From: Chryseobacterium suipulveris | GTDB taxonomy: Bacteria; Bacteroidota; Bacteroidia; Flavobacteriales; Weeksellaceae | NCBI RefSeq assembly: GCF_022811685.1 | Contig: NZ_CP094532.1 | Location: forward strand, 248,001-312,000 | DNA: 64,000 nt | Direction of reading: 5' to 3' | In this document: positions 34,577 to 43,499 of the stretch, one piece after another | Position numbering within the stretch: position 1 is the stretch's first letter | Layout: the number at the start of each line of letters is the position of its first letter | Program-made: the position numbers and the translations under genes | Notes under the pieces: generated by a model | What the model was told of the DNA's origin: nothing | The model's database searches: none | Seen by the model: the letters and a program-made list of their open reading frames with translations, nothing else

Positions 34577-35293
34577 ATGACGCCCGTTTTCTACCTCAAA
34601 GAATGTTCTTCTACCAACGATGAAATTGATGCGTATTTACTTTATGAAAAAGCAGAAATTCTCGCGGTCTATACTTTTAACCAAACCAAGGGAAAAGGTC
34701 AGTACGGAAACTCCTGGATTTCGCCGAAAAACATGAATCTTGCGTATTCTCTCGCCATTCCCGCCGAAAAAATCAAGGTGCGCGAAAATTTATTCAATTT
34801 CCGTACCGCCACCGTTTTGAGGGATTACCTTGCCAATCTGACAAAAGTTTCTGTTGAAATCAAGTGGCCGAATGATTTGATCGTCGGGAATAAAAAGATC
34901 TCTGGAATCCTGATCGAAAAGAAAAATATTGACGGGAAACCTTATTTCATTATCGGAATCGGCGTGAACGTTTTGCAGCAGGATTTCGAAAACCTCCCTA
35001 AAGCGGGTTCACTATTGACGCAAACGGGAGTTCACTTTGATCTCGTGGAATTCGCCGACCAACTTCATCAATATTTAGTGGATCATTTGACGAAGGAAAA
35101 AACTGATACGGAAATTTTGGAACAGGTCAACGATCATCTTTTTAGAAAGAATGTGGTTTCGGTTTTTGAAGTGGAGGGAATCAGACAAAATGGCATAATC
35201 CGAGATGTGGACGAAGACGGTTTTCTTTGGGTGGAACTCGAAAACGGTGGACTGCAGAAGTTTTTCCACAAAGAAATTGAGATGCTTTACTGA
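34577..35293 (+). CDS. birA: Biotin--[acetyl-CoA-carboxylase] ligase
   Basis: 238 residues, the monofunctional (group I) enzyme without N-terminal DNA-binding domain. It makes biotinyl-AMP and transfers biotin to carrier proteins of carboxylases. Seen are SSTNDEID, the adenylate loop KGKGQYGNSW (normally GRGQ..GxxW), EIKWPNDL with the catalytic Lys and SGILIE. The last 7 nt overlap the 3' end of the convergent permease gene. Confidence 0.93.
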   Translation: MTPVFYLKECSSTNDEIDAYLLYEKAEILAVYTFNQTKGKGQYGNSWISPKNMNLAYSLAIPAEKIKVRENLFNFRTATVLRDYLANLTKVSVEIKWPNDLIVGNKKISGILIEKKNIDGKPYFIIGIGVNVLQQDFENLPKAGSLLTQTGVHFDLVEFADQLHQYLVDHLTKEKTDTEILEQVNDHLFRKNVVSVFEVEGIRQNGIIRDVDEDGFLWVELENGGLQKFFHKEIEMLY

Positions 35294-36384
35294 TTGGCTC
35301 TTTTGAAATAAAGGTAAACCGCGATCGGTCCGAAAACGATGTTTGGTAACCACATTGCGAGGAGCGGCGTCAAAGTATTGTTGGAAGAAACTACTTTCAG
35401 CGCCTCAAATGAAAATACGAAAACGAACGCCAAAGCAATTCCCAGCGCAAGGTTCAAACCGAGTCCGCCCCGTTTTTTCTGCGACGAAAGCGAGAGTCCC
35501 AAAACGGTGAGAATGATGACTGAAACCGGCATCGAAGTCCTTTGATACAATTCATTTAGGTAAGTGTTCAGGTTTGCGTTTCCTTTGTCTTTTTCGCGTT
35601 CGATGAATTTCACGAGTTCCGGCGTGGTTTTATTCTGACCGAGAAGCACGTCGGGGAAAAGTTCTTCCGGAGGATGGCCGAAACTTTTCTTCATTTCGTT
35701 GCCGTTTCCTAATTTTTCGGTATCGTCTTTATTGATGGTTTTTTCCAGATAGTTGGTCAGTACGAAATGACTTTTCTCTTTATCCCAAAAGAAATCGCTC
35801 GCGTTGAGCTGGTAAATCAACCGATGGTTTTTATCAAATTTCTGGTAGAAAAACCCTGATCCGCGCTTTTCTTTTTTGTTGTAATATTTGATGAAGATGT
35901 ATTCCGTTTTGGAAAGTTGTGTTGCAACTTCGGCGGTTCCAGTGAGTTCGTCGCGACTCACCGCATTGTACGTATAAGGTTCGAGCGCGTTCTTTTTCAC
36001 ATTTGCCAAAGGCAAAACAAAGTGGTTCAAAAGAAGCGCGACAATCGCAATAAATCCCGAAGTCAATAAATAAGGCCGCGCAAAACGATGAAAACTTGCT
36101 CCAGAACTGATAATCGCCACAATCTCGGTGTTGTTTGCAATTCTGGAAGTGAAGAAAATCACCGAAATAAAAACCAAAATCGACATAAAAGTGATGATGA
36201 GGTTCAGAATCCAGTACGGATAGAAATCGACCAGGAACTCGTTGACTGTGAATCCGTTGGCTTCAATTCTCGGCGCTTTCGCCTGAACGTCGATCACCAA
36301 AACAATAATCGTCAGCAAACCCAGCATGAACCCGAAAGTTCCTAGGTATTTTTTGATGATATATCGGTCGATGATGGTGAACAT
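35287..36384 (-). CDS. LptF/LptG-family lipopolysaccharide export permease
   Basis: 365 residues with three membrane helices at each end (about 10-115 and 275-362) and a periplasmic beta-jellyroll domain between (about 120-270). LptF and LptG form the inner-membrane part of the LPS transport ATP-binding cassette complex. The N-terminus IDRYIIKKYLGTF and the C-terminal block are typical. I cannot decide between F and G from sequence alone. The 3' end overlaps birA by 7 nt on the opposite strand. The 118 bp between it and tgt are filled with two heptamer repeat arrays. Confidence 0.88.
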   Translation of the reverse strand: MFTIIDRYIIKKYLGTFGFMLGLLTIIVLVIDVQAKAPRIEANGFTVNEFLVDFYPYWILNLIITFMSILVFISVIFFTSRIANNTEIVAIISSGASFHRFARPYLLTSGFIAIVALLLNHFVLPLANVKKNALEPYTYNAVSRDELTGTAEVATQLSKTEYIFIKYYNKKEKRGSGFFYQKFDKNHRLIYQLNASDFFWDKEKSHFVLTNYLEKTINKDDTEKLGNGNEMKKSFGHPPEELFPDVLLGQNKTTPELVKFIEREKDKGNANLNTYLNELYQRTSMPVSVIILTVLGLSLSSQKKRGGLGLNLALGIALAFVFVFSFEALKVVSSNNTLTPLLAMWLPNIVFGPIAVYLYFKRANQ

Positions 36385-36393
36385 AAATTATGG

Positions 36394-36442
36394 GTGATGA
36401 GTGATAAGTGATGAGTGATGAGCGATTGGTGATAAGTGATTA
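36394..36442. repeat. Seven 7-bp tandem repeats (GTGATGA type)
   Basis: Seven consecutive heptamers: GTGATGA, GTGATAA, GTGATGA, GTGATGA, GCGATTG, GTGATAA, GTGATTA. They lie 9 bp upstream of the permease start codon, on the leader side of the minus-strand gene. Confidence 0.85.
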
Positions 36443-36456
36443 ACACATCAAACCGT

Positions 36457-36502
36457 CTTTTCTCTTTTCTCTTTTGTCTTTTTCCTTTTGTCTTTTTCCT
36501 TT
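36457..36502. repeat. 7-bp tandem repeats (CTTTTnT type) next to the tgt stop
   Basis: Consecutive heptamers CTTTTCT, CTTTTCT, CTTTTGT, CTTTTTC, CTTTTGT, CTTTTTC followed by CTTT end exactly at the tgt stop codon. Same period as the neighbouring array but a different sequence. Confidence 0.8.
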
Positions 36503-37639
36503 TTACAATCTTTGTTTCAAAACAGCTACCACCGAATTTTTCCATTCGTAGAAATCGCCTGCTATAATGTGTTCTCTCGCAACTTTTACCAAATCAAGGT
36601 AAAACGCAAGGTTATGGATTGATGCAATCTGTTTTGCCAAATATTCCTTAGAAACAAAGAGGTGACGCACATAAGCTTTCGAATATTCCGAATCCACATA
36701 ACTCGTACCGAACTCGTCAAGCGGGGAAAAATCGTTTTTCCACTTTTCGTTCTTCATATTCATCACGCCGTTCCAGGTGAAGAGCATTGCGTTTCTCGCA
36801 TTTCTTGTCGGCATCACGCAATCCATCATGTCGATTCCCAAACCAATGGATTCCAAAATATTCCACGGAGTTCCGACTCCCATCAAATAGCGTGGTTTTT
36901 CTTTTGGCAAAACATCCGTCACTTCATCGGTGATTCGGTACATTTCTTCTTCTGGTTCGCCTACAGAAAGTCCGCCAATTGCGTTTCCTTCTGCGTTTTG
37001 CTCGGAAATAAATTCAGCTGAAATTTTCCGTAAATCTGAATAGGTAGAACCCTGAACGATTGGGAAAAGTCGCTGTTTGTGTCCGTAGATTTCGGGGTTT
37101 TCATTGCACCAATCGATGCATCTTTGCAACCAACGGTGCGTCATTTCCATCGAGGTTTTGGCAAGATTGTATTCGCAGGGATACGGAGTACATTCGTCGA
37201 ACGCCATAAAAATATCTCCGCCGATTTGTCTTTGGATCTCCATCGATTTTTCGGGAGAGATGAAGTGGAAACTTCCGTCGATATGTGATTTGAATTTCAC
37301 GCCTTCTTCGCTCATCTTTCTGCTTGCTGAAAGCGAAAAAACCTGATAACCACCTGAATCGGTGAGGATTGGCAAATCCCAGTTCATGAACTTATGGAGT
37401 CCACCTGCTTCCTGCATGATGTCCATTTTCGGACGAAGGTAAAGGTGATAGGTGTTCCCAAGAATAATCTGTGCTTTGATGTCCTCTTTCAATTCCCGTT
37501 GGTGAACTGTTTTTACAGAGGCCACAGTTCCGACCGGCATAAAAATCGGCGTCTGGATTTCGCCGTGATCGGTGGTGATGGTTCCCGCTCTTGCTTTTCC
37601 AGCGGTAGTTTGGTTGATTTCGAAAAATGGCTTCGTCAT
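36503..37639 (-). CDS. tgt: Queuine tRNA-guanosine(34) transglycosylase
   Basis: 378 residues, TIM-barrel enzyme that swaps guanine 34 for preQ1 in GUN-anticodon tRNAs. Seen are LTDSGGYQVFSLS with the proton-acceptor Asp, GGLSVGEPE, MGVGTPWNIL, GIDMMDCVMPTRNARN with the nucleophile Asp, and the C-terminal part where the zinc ligands are expected. In most enzymes that site is CxCxxC...H; here the region after PTRNARNAMLFTW reads NGVMNMKNEKW without these cysteines, a variant seen in Bacteroidota from memory. It is 3 nt after the DUF4296 gene and co-directional with the DPM1-like gene. Confidence 0.93.
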   Translation of the reverse strand: MTKPFFEINQTTAGKARAGTITTDHGEIQTPIFMPVGTVASVKTVHQRELKEDIKAQIILGNTYHLYLRPKMDIMQEAGGLHKFMNWDLPILTDSGGYQVFSLSASRKMSEEGVKFKSHIDGSFHFISPEKSMEIQRQIGGDIFMAFDECTPYPCEYNLAKTSMEMTHRWLQRCIDWCNENPEIYGHKQRLFPIVQGSTYSDLRKISAEFISEQNAEGNAIGGLSVGEPEEEMYRITDEVTDVLPKEKPRYLMGVGTPWNILESIGLGIDMMDCVMPTRNARNAMLFTWNGVMNMKNEKWKNDFSPLDEFGTSYVDSEYSKAYVRHLFVSKEYLAKQIASIHNLAFYLDLVKVAREHIIAGDFYEWKNSVVAVLKQRL

Positions 37640-37642
37640 AAA

Positions 37643-38011
37643 TTATCTTGCGAAAGCTGGTCTGCCTTCGGTTTCCTTTAATTTTTTCTCGATATATTTT
37701 TTTGCGGCGGGATCTTTTTCCAGAACAATTTCCTGTGCATTGTTTAGGATTTTTTCCAGATCGCCGGTCGCAAGGTAATACTTGTAGCTTTCCACAAAAT
37801 CGGTGGCTTTGATGTTTTTCTGTTTTAAGGTAATTCTTGTTGCGTCTTCAATATTCGCTGTAGAAATTACTGTGGTGACCTGGTCGTTCATGGCAAATTC
37901 TGCGATCAGTTCCGACATCGTGTTTTTGGGAACCAGGTTTTTCGGTTCGTCGATCAGTTGGGAGCAGCTCACCATTAACAATGAAAAAAGAATCAGCGCA
38001 AGTTTCCTCAT
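37643..38011 (-). CDS. DUF4296 lipoprotein
   Basis: 122 residues from ATG 38011; an in-frame start at 38035 lies inside the previous gene. The signal peptide ends in a lipobox (LLMVSC). After an extended linker (DEPKNLVPKNTM) comes a helical domain containing LKQKNIKATDFVESYKYYL and ending in a charged helix, typical of DUF4296, a small Bacteroidota family of unknown function. The ATG overlaps the TGA of the upstream glycosyltransferase gene (ATGA), so the two are translationally coupled. Confidence 0.85.
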   Translation of the reverse strand: MRKLALILFSLLMVSCSQLIDEPKNLVPKNTMSELIAEFAMNDQVTTVISTANIEDATRITLKQKNIKATDFVESYKYYLATGDLEKILNNAQEIVLEKDPAAKKYIEKKLKETEGRPAFAR

Positions 38012-38724
38012 AACTTTCCGATGAGCGATTTCCATTTTAGATTGAGTACTCCGAAAACTGCTTCGTGAATAATTCCACCGTTCATTTTGCTTTCGCCCAG
38101 TTCTCTGTTCGTAAAGATAATCGGAACCTCCACAATTTTGAATCCTTTCTTGAAGGCGCGGAATTTCATTTCAATCTGGAATCCGTACCCTTTTAATTTT
38201 ACTTCATCTAAACCGATTTCTTCCAAAACTTTTCTCGAGAAGCAAACGAATCCTGCAGTCGTGTCGTGGATCGGCATTCCCAAAACAGTTCTCACATAAA
38301 TCGATGCGCCGTAGGAAAGCAAAACTCTTCCCATCGGCCAATTTACAACGTTGACCCCTTTAGAATATCTTGAACCGATGCTCATGTCAGCATTTTTACA
38401 CGCCTCATAAAGTTTGATAAGGTCACTTGGATTGTGCGAAAAATCGGCATCCATTTCGAAAATGTAATCGTAGCCGTTTTCAAGAGCCCATTTGAAACCG
38501 TGGATATAAGCTTTTCCCAAACCGTCCTTCACTTTTCTCACGGTCAGGAAAAGTTCGCTGGGAAACTGTTGCTGCATTCTCTGAACGATTTCGCCTGTTC
38601 CGTCCGGTGAAGAATCGTCGACCACCAATACGTGGAAACCCTCGTGCAAACCGAAAACCGCGGAAATAATATTTTCAATATTTTCCTTTTCGTTATAGGT
38701 GGGAATAATGACGAGTTTCTTCAT
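38008..38724 (-). CDS. DPM1-like polyprenol monophosphomannose synthase (GT2)
   Basis: 238 residues, family 2 glycosyltransferase. N-terminal IIPTYNEKENI, the donor-site VVDDSSPDGTG and the metal motif EMDADFSHNP are present, then a long helix and the C-terminal TNRELGESKMNGGI. This pattern is that of dolichol-phosphate mannose synthases, which charge a polyprenyl phosphate with mannose. It lacks the C-terminal membrane helices of some bacterial forms. Sugar and acceptor are inferred from family only. Confidence 0.87.
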   Translation of the reverse strand: MKKLVIIPTYNEKENIENIISAVFGLHEGFHVLVVDDSSPDGTGEIVQRMQQQFPSELFLTVRKVKDGLGKAYIHGFKWALENGYDYIFEMDADFSHNPSDLIKLYEACKNADMSIGSRYSKGVNVVNWPMGRVLLSYGASIYVRTVLGMPIHDTTAGFVCFSRKVLEEIGLDEVKLKGYGFQIEMKFRAFKKGFKIVEVPIIFTNRELGESKMNGGIIHEAVFGVLNLKWKSLIGKL

Positions 38725-38848
38725 CGCTCAATTTAATTTGCAAAGATAAACTTTTATCGTTTTAATTTTTTTCGGAGGTAATTGTTTTCAACAACTTTAA
38801 TTCCAAATTTTATGCTTCGAGACAGAAAAGGAATTCGGGCATTATTAC

Positions 38849-38856
38849 TACTTTTG
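38849..38856 (+). promoter_or_regulatory. -7-like box upstream of the DUF4271-hemD pair
   Basis: TACTTTTG fits TAnnTTTG and lies 14 nt before the TTG start at 38871. No clear -33 TTG. Confidence 0.4.
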
Positions 38857-38870
38857 CAAAAAATTAGAAA

Positions 38871-39512
38871 TTGGTACGTATTGCAGAGCAAAATGACTGG
38901 GTGGTTTTTATTCTGGTCGGCTGTATTTTCCTTTACATCTTCATGCTTCTGTCGTTGCAGCGCGAATCTTCCGTGAAGGAATTCCTGATGCAGAAATTTC
39001 CCGAGGCGACCAATAATTTCCTGAGTTGGCTGATTATCAGTTTTGTTTTTTGCACGGTGTTTTCGACCGTTGTTTCGCAATACATTCCGATTGTTCCCAA
39101 AAAAGTGAGCGACCTACAGCTTTTTGGTTTCGAGCTGAACAAGTTTGGCTTCACCATGGTTACAGTTTGTGCGTTTTATTTTTTAAAAAATATCTTGACC
39201 TATCTGTTTTTTGCCGGAACTGGCTTCATCAAAAAATGGGAGGTTTTCAGCTTCACGGTCTCCAAGTTTTATTTTGTAATTTCTATTGTGCTGATGCTTT
39301 TCTGTGTGGTGAATTATTTCTACGGCATCGAAAAAATCAAGCTGGCGGATTATTTTTTCGGCGCTGTGGTGCAGATGTTCGTGTTTAAGCAGTTTTATTA
39401 TTTCTTCCACAAAAACAACATTTTACCCGGGAAATGGTATTATAAAATTTTGTATATTTGCACCCTCCAAATTATACCGGTTTTGGTATTGTGGAAGGTA
39501 TTGTTTTTTTAA
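38871..39512 (+). CDS. DUF4271 integral membrane protein
   Basis: 213 residues from a TTG start; no better ATG precedes the conserved part. Five to six membrane helices (about 10-28, 46-66, 90-112, 125-145, 160-178, 193-212). The family DUF4271 is restricted to Bacteroidota and usually stands just before hemD, as here (6-nt gap). Function unknown; the linkage suggests co-expression with haem synthesis rather than a proven role in it. Confidence 0.82.
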   Translation: MVRIAEQNDWVVFILVGCIFLYIFMLLSLQRESSVKEFLMQKFPEATNNFLSWLIISFVFCTVFSTVVSQYIPIVPKKVSDLQLFGFELNKFGFTMVTVCAFYFLKNILTYLFFAGTGFIKKWEVFSFTVSKFYFVISIVLMLFCVVNYFYGIEKIKLADYFFGAVVQMFVFKQFYYFFHKNNILPGKWYYKILYICTLQIIPVLVLWKVLFF

Positions 39513-39518
39513 TAAGAA

Positions 39519-40265
39519 TTGATGATGAGAATTAAATCTATACTGGTTTCGCAACCCGCGCCAAACGAATCTTCACCTTATCTGGAGATGGCCAAAAAAG
39601 AAAAGATCAAAATCGATTTTAAACCTTTTATCCACGTTGAAGGTGTAGATGCAAAGGAGCTTAGAACCCAGAAAATTGATCTCTCGCAGTTTACCGGTGT
39701 GATTTTCACAAGCAAAAACGCGGTGGACCACTATTTCCGACTTGCGGAGGAAATGCGTTTTGCGGTTCCGGATTCGATGAGGTACCTGTGTCAGTCGGAA
39801 GCGATTGCGAACTACCTGCAGAAGCACATTATTTACAGAAAAAGAAAAATTGCTTTTGGCGAGAAAACTTTTGCTGATCTGATGCCGCTTTTCAAAAAGT
39901 TCCCAAATGAGAAATACCTGCTTCCGGCGTCGGATATTTTAAGTCCGGATATCGTGAAAGTTTTGGAGGCGTCACCAATCGAATGGACGAGAGCGACCAT
40001 GTACAGAACCGTTTGCAGCGATTTGAGCGATACGAAAGTGAAGGATTACGACATGCTGGTTTTCTTCAGCCCGCAAGGAATCCGTTCTTTGGGTCAGAAT
40101 TTTGTGGATTTCAAACAGGATGATACCAAAATTGCGGTTTTCGGGGCAACTACGGAACAGGCGGCGAAAGATGCCGGCTTAAGAGTTGACGTGATGGCTC
40201 CAAGCAAGGAAACACCGAGTATGACGATGGCGATTGAAAAGTACATCCGAAACATGAACAAATAG
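39519..40265 (+). CDS. hemD: Uroporphyrinogen-III synthase
   Basis: 248 residues in two alternating alpha/beta domains. It closes hydroxymethylbilane to uroporphyrinogen III for haem and sirohaem. Seen are ILVSQPAPN, the hinge ..GVIFTSKNAVDHYF.., and the C-terminal VFFSPQGIRSLGQ and AVFGATTEQAAKDAG, the conserved blocks of this sequence-divergent family. Either of two Met codons could be the start. Followed by a strong terminator. Confidence 0.9.
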   Translation: MMMRIKSILVSQPAPNESSPYLEMAKKEKIKIDFKPFIHVEGVDAKELRTQKIDLSQFTGVIFTSKNAVDHYFRLAEEMRFAVPDSMRYLCQSEAIANYLQKHIIYRKRKIAFGEKTFADLMPLFKKFPNEKYLLPASDILSPDIVKVLEASPIEWTRATMYRTVCSDLSDTKVKDYDMLVFFSPQGIRSLGQNFVDFKQDDTKIAVFGATTEQAAKDAGLRVDVMAPSKETPSMTMAIEKYIRNMNK

Positions 40266-40286
40266 TTTACTGAAAAAAATATTCTG

Positions 40287-40322
40287 AAAACCGTTTTTCG
40301 CAAAAGGAAAACGGTTTTTTGT
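40287..40322 (+). terminator. hemD terminator
   Basis: AAAACCGTTTT (40287-40297) and AAAACGGTTTT (40308-40318) are exact complements, 11 bp, around a 10-nt loop, followed by T residues. Confidence 0.9.
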
Positions 40323-40379
40323 TTTAATTAAATGTTAACTTTACGCACTTTTAATTTTAAAGCAACTCCGAACACCGCA

Positions 40380-42428
40380 ATGAATCCGCCAAAAGCAAAG
40401 AAAATACCCAAACTCCTCGAAATTCACGGGGACACAAGAACCGACAACTACTTTTGGCTCAACGAAAGAGAAAATCCCGAAGTCATCAAATATCTGGAAG
40501 AAGAAAATGCGTACTGCGACTTCGTGATGCAGGATACAGAAGATTTCCAGCAGCAGCTTTTCGACGAGATGAAGGCGAGGTATAAGGAAGATGATCAGTC
40601 GCTGCCGTATTTTTTTAACAAATACTGGTACCTCGTGAGGTTTGAAAAAGGGAAGGAATACCCGATTTTCAGCAGAAAGTTTGAATCACTGGAAAATGAG
40701 GAAGAAATCCTGGTCGATGTCAATATTTTGGCGGAAGGACAAAAGTTCTTCGAAGTAGGAAGCGTGGCGGTTTCGCCGAATAACAAACTGATGAGCTTCT
40801 CCACCGACAATTTCGGGAGACGAATCTACACCATCCAATTCAAAAACATGGAAACGGGTGAAATTCTTCAGGACCAGATCGCCAATACGACGGGGAAAGC
40901 AGTTTGGGCAAATGATAACGAACATATTTTCTACATCAGAAAAGATAAAAATCTTAGAGCATTTCAGGTTTTTATGCATCAGTTGGGGACGGATTCTTCG
41001 CAGGATGTTTTGGTTTACCACGAGGAGGACGATACTTTTGACGTAAACGTTTTCAAGTCGAAATCGCTGGAATATATTTTCATTTCAAGTTCGAGCACGG
41101 TTTCCGATGAGCAGCGTTTTATCCCTTCAGACAATGTTTTGGCAGAATGGAAGATCGTTCAGCCACGAACAAAAGATCTGGAATATTCTGTGGAACATTT
41201 TGAGGATGAGTTCTTTATCATTACCAATGCCGATAAAGCCACCAACTTCAAGATTGTAAAAACCAAAGTTGCAAATCCCGGAATGGAGAACTGGATTGAT
41301 GTCATTCCGCACCGAAAAGATGTGCTTGTGGAAGGTTTCGAGATTTTCAAGAATTACCTTGTTCTGGAGGAAAGAAAAGAAGGTCTTCTTCAAATAAAAA
41401 TCATTGACAATCAAACGGATACCTATCATTATCTGCCGTTTTCGGATCCGACTTATACCGCATACATCGGGTTAAACCTTGAATTTGACACCGATAAACT
41501 TCGTTACGGTTACACTTCATTGACCAAGCCAAATTCCACGATGGAATATGATATGAAGGAAAAGACAACCGTCATCCTGAAACAGCAGGAAGTTTCGGGC
41601 GGTAAGTTTTTCGTGGAAAATTATATTTCCGAAAGGATTTGGGCGCCTTCACGAGACGGAAAAACGTTGGTCCCGATTTCATTGGTGTATCACAAAAACA
41701 CAGCGAAATCAGCGGAAACACCACTTCTTCTTTACGGGTACGGAAGTTACGGACACACCGTGGATGCGAGCTTTTCTAATGTTCGGCTTTCAATTCTCGA
41801 CCGCGGTTTCATCTATGCGATCGCGCATATCCGAGGTGGAGAATATTTGGGTAGGGAATGGTACGAAAACGGGAAAATGCTTCACAAGAAAAATACCTTT
41901 TTCGATTTCATCGACGCGGCGAAATTTTTGGTAAAAGAAAACTATACTTCCGCAAAACATCTTTATGCGATGGGCGGTTCTGCGGGTGGATTGCTGATGG
42001 GCGCGGTGATCAATTATGAACCTGAGCTTTTCAATGGGATTGTTGCACAGGTTCCGTTTGTGGATGTGGTGACGACGATGCTTGATGAAGAAATTCCATT
42101 GACGACGGGCGAATTCGACGAGTGGGGAAATCCGAAGAAGCAGAAGTACTACGATTATATGAAATCGTATTCTCCCTACGATAATGTGGAAGCGAAGAAT
42201 TATCCCAATATTTTGATTACTACTGGCTTACACGATTCACAAGTGCAGTATTGGGAACCCGCAAAATGGACGGCTAAACTTCGAGAACTGAAAACTGATT
42301 CCAACCTGCTGCTTTTCAAGACCGATATGAGTTCGGGTCACGGCGGAGCTTCGGGTAGATTTGAATCGCTGAAGGAGGATGCGTTGGAATATGCGTTTTT
42401 GTTGAAAGTGGAAAATAGAAATAATTAA
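40380..42428 (+). CDS. S9-family prolyl oligopeptidase (oligopeptidase B-like)
   Basis: 682 residues from ATG 40380; the in-frame ATG at 40332 adds a lead that does not fit the family. A seven-bladed beta-propeller (about 75-400) caps an alpha/beta hydrolase. The catalytic Ser is in GGSAGG, the Asp in TTGLHDSQVQYWEP and the His in SSGHGGASGRF. IRGGEYLGREWYENGK is typical of oligopeptidase B, which cuts small peptides after Arg or Lys. No signal peptide, so cytoplasmic. The subfamily specificity is inferred. Confidence 0.9.
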   Translation: MNPPKAKKIPKLLEIHGDTRTDNYFWLNERENPEVIKYLEEENAYCDFVMQDTEDFQQQLFDEMKARYKEDDQSLPYFFNKYWYLVRFEKGKEYPIFSRKFESLENEEEILVDVNILAEGQKFFEVGSVAVSPNNKLMSFSTDNFGRRIYTIQFKNMETGEILQDQIANTTGKAVWANDNEHIFYIRKDKNLRAFQVFMHQLGTDSSQDVLVYHEEDDTFDVNVFKSKSLEYIFISSSSTVSDEQRFIPSDNVLAEWKIVQPRTKDLEYSVEHFEDEFFIITNADKATNFKIVKTKVANPGMENWIDVIPHRKDVLVEGFEIFKNYLVLEERKEGLLQIKIIDNQTDTYHYLPFSDPTYTAYIGLNLEFDTDKLRYGYTSLTKPNSTMEYDMKEKTTVILKQQEVSGGKFFVENYISERIWAPSRDGKTLVPISLVYHKNTAKSAETPLLLYGYGSYGHTVDASFSNVRLSILDRGFIYAIAHIRGGEYLGREWYENGKMLHKKNTFFDFIDAAKFLVKENYTSAKHLYAMGGSAGGLLMGAVINYEPELFNGIVAQVPFVDVVTTMLDEEIPLTTGEFDEWGNPKKQKYYDYMKSYSPYDNVEAKNYPNILITTGLHDSQVQYWEPAKWTAKLRELKTDSNLLLFKTDMSSGHGGASGRFESLKEDALEYAFLLKVENRNN

Positions 42429-42495
42429 AAACTGCCATGAATTCACGAATTATTGGATTGATAAAATATTTGTGCATTCGTGGCAATCAATGATA

Positions 42496-42837
42496 ATGAC
42501 AGAAAACGAACTATGGTCTAAAGTCGAGGAATTTTTTGTTGAAAACTTCGACACCGAAAAACATCCGCAAATTGACACCATCCTGTTCCTGATCGGCGTA
42601 CAGGAATTAGGTAGCGGAAAACAGAAATATACGAAAGACGATAAGTTAAACATCCTGCACATCGCAGTTTGCAGATTGCTCGAACCTTTCGGGTACTACA
42701 AATTTTCGCATTATGACGATGATGGTTATCCGCATTTTGAGGTCGTGGAAGAACTTCCCGAACTGAAACCCAACGAACAGCAGATCCTGATGAAGAAAGC
42801 GATTATCCAATATTTTATCGACGAGGAGCTGTTTTAG
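42496..42837 (+). CDS. Conserved hypothetical protein
   Basis: 113 residues from ATG 42496; 42490 is also possible. Soluble and acidic, with IDTILFLIGVQELGSG, KDDKLNILHIAVCRLL and PFGYYKFSHYDDDGYPHFE. Homologues of this shape are common in Flavobacteriia without assigned function. It converges with the SRPBCC gene, overlapping its 3' end by 4 nt. Confidence 0.7.
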   Translation: MTENELWSKVEEFFVENFDTEKHPQIDTILFLIGVQELGSGKQKYTKDDKLNILHIAVCRLLEPFGYYKFSHYDDDGYPHFEVVEELPELKPNEQQILMKKAIIQYFIDEELF

Positions 42838-43319
42838 CGTAAAACCTCTTCCAGCTGGTTCAGCTGCATTTTTAATCCGTCTTCGAAACCCATTTCCAAA
42901 ATCTGTTTCAAATCTTCAATGGAGTTGAAATAAAGATTCAGCGTGAGCTTCGTTCCCTGCTCGATTCCCGTAAAACCAATCAGCCAGTTCACGGTCGGAA
43001 CATTGGGTTGCACGTTGCCGTTTTCATCAGTCGCGAAATCTGCCATCGAAATACTGCGGTGGTGATTGATTTCGTGGTAATTCACTCCGGAGAAAAATTT
43101 TTCGTTTTCGGGACTTTTCATCACGAAGTTCCAGATTCCCCCATCTCTAAAATCGAATTTTTTTGTTTCGCATTTCCATGGTTTTGGAGCCCACCAAAGA
43201 TCGAGAAGTTCGGCATTGGTAAAATGCTTCCAGACAGAATCTACATCGCTGTCGAAAATCTTCATTACATAACAGGATAGTTGCTGCTCATCGGTGGTGA
43301 AAGTAATCGGTGAATTCAT
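42834..43319 (-). CDS. SRPBCC/AHSA1-family protein
   Basis: 161 residues from ATG 43319. START-like helix-grip fold: IFDSDVDSVWKHFTNAELLDLWWAPKPW, then FDFRDGGIWNFVM and the C-terminal helix FEDGLKMQLNQLEEVL, as in activator-of-Hsp90-homologue-1 type proteins. Members bind hydrophobic ligands; many are encoded with small repressors, but none is adjacent here. Function unknown. Confidence 0.85.
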   Translation of the reverse strand: MNSPITFTTDEQQLSCYVMKIFDSDVDSVWKHFTNAELLDLWWAPKPWKCETKKFDFRDGGIWNFVMKSPENEKFFSGVNYHEINHHRSISMADFATDENGNVQPNVPTVNWLIGFTGIEQGTKLTLNLYFNSIEDLKQILEMGFEDGLKMQLNQLEEVLR

Positions 43320-43499
43320 TTTGACGGTATTTTCCCTCAAATTTAACGATAATTTTTTCAGAATCAGCCATTAACAAAGATTTTATTGTTCGTAATAAAT
43401 TGTTAAATAAATCGTTTTTAAGAATAATTTAATAAAATATTTTGGCATTAATTATGTTTATATTCTTAAAATGCCTAATTTTAACAATTAAAACTTAAA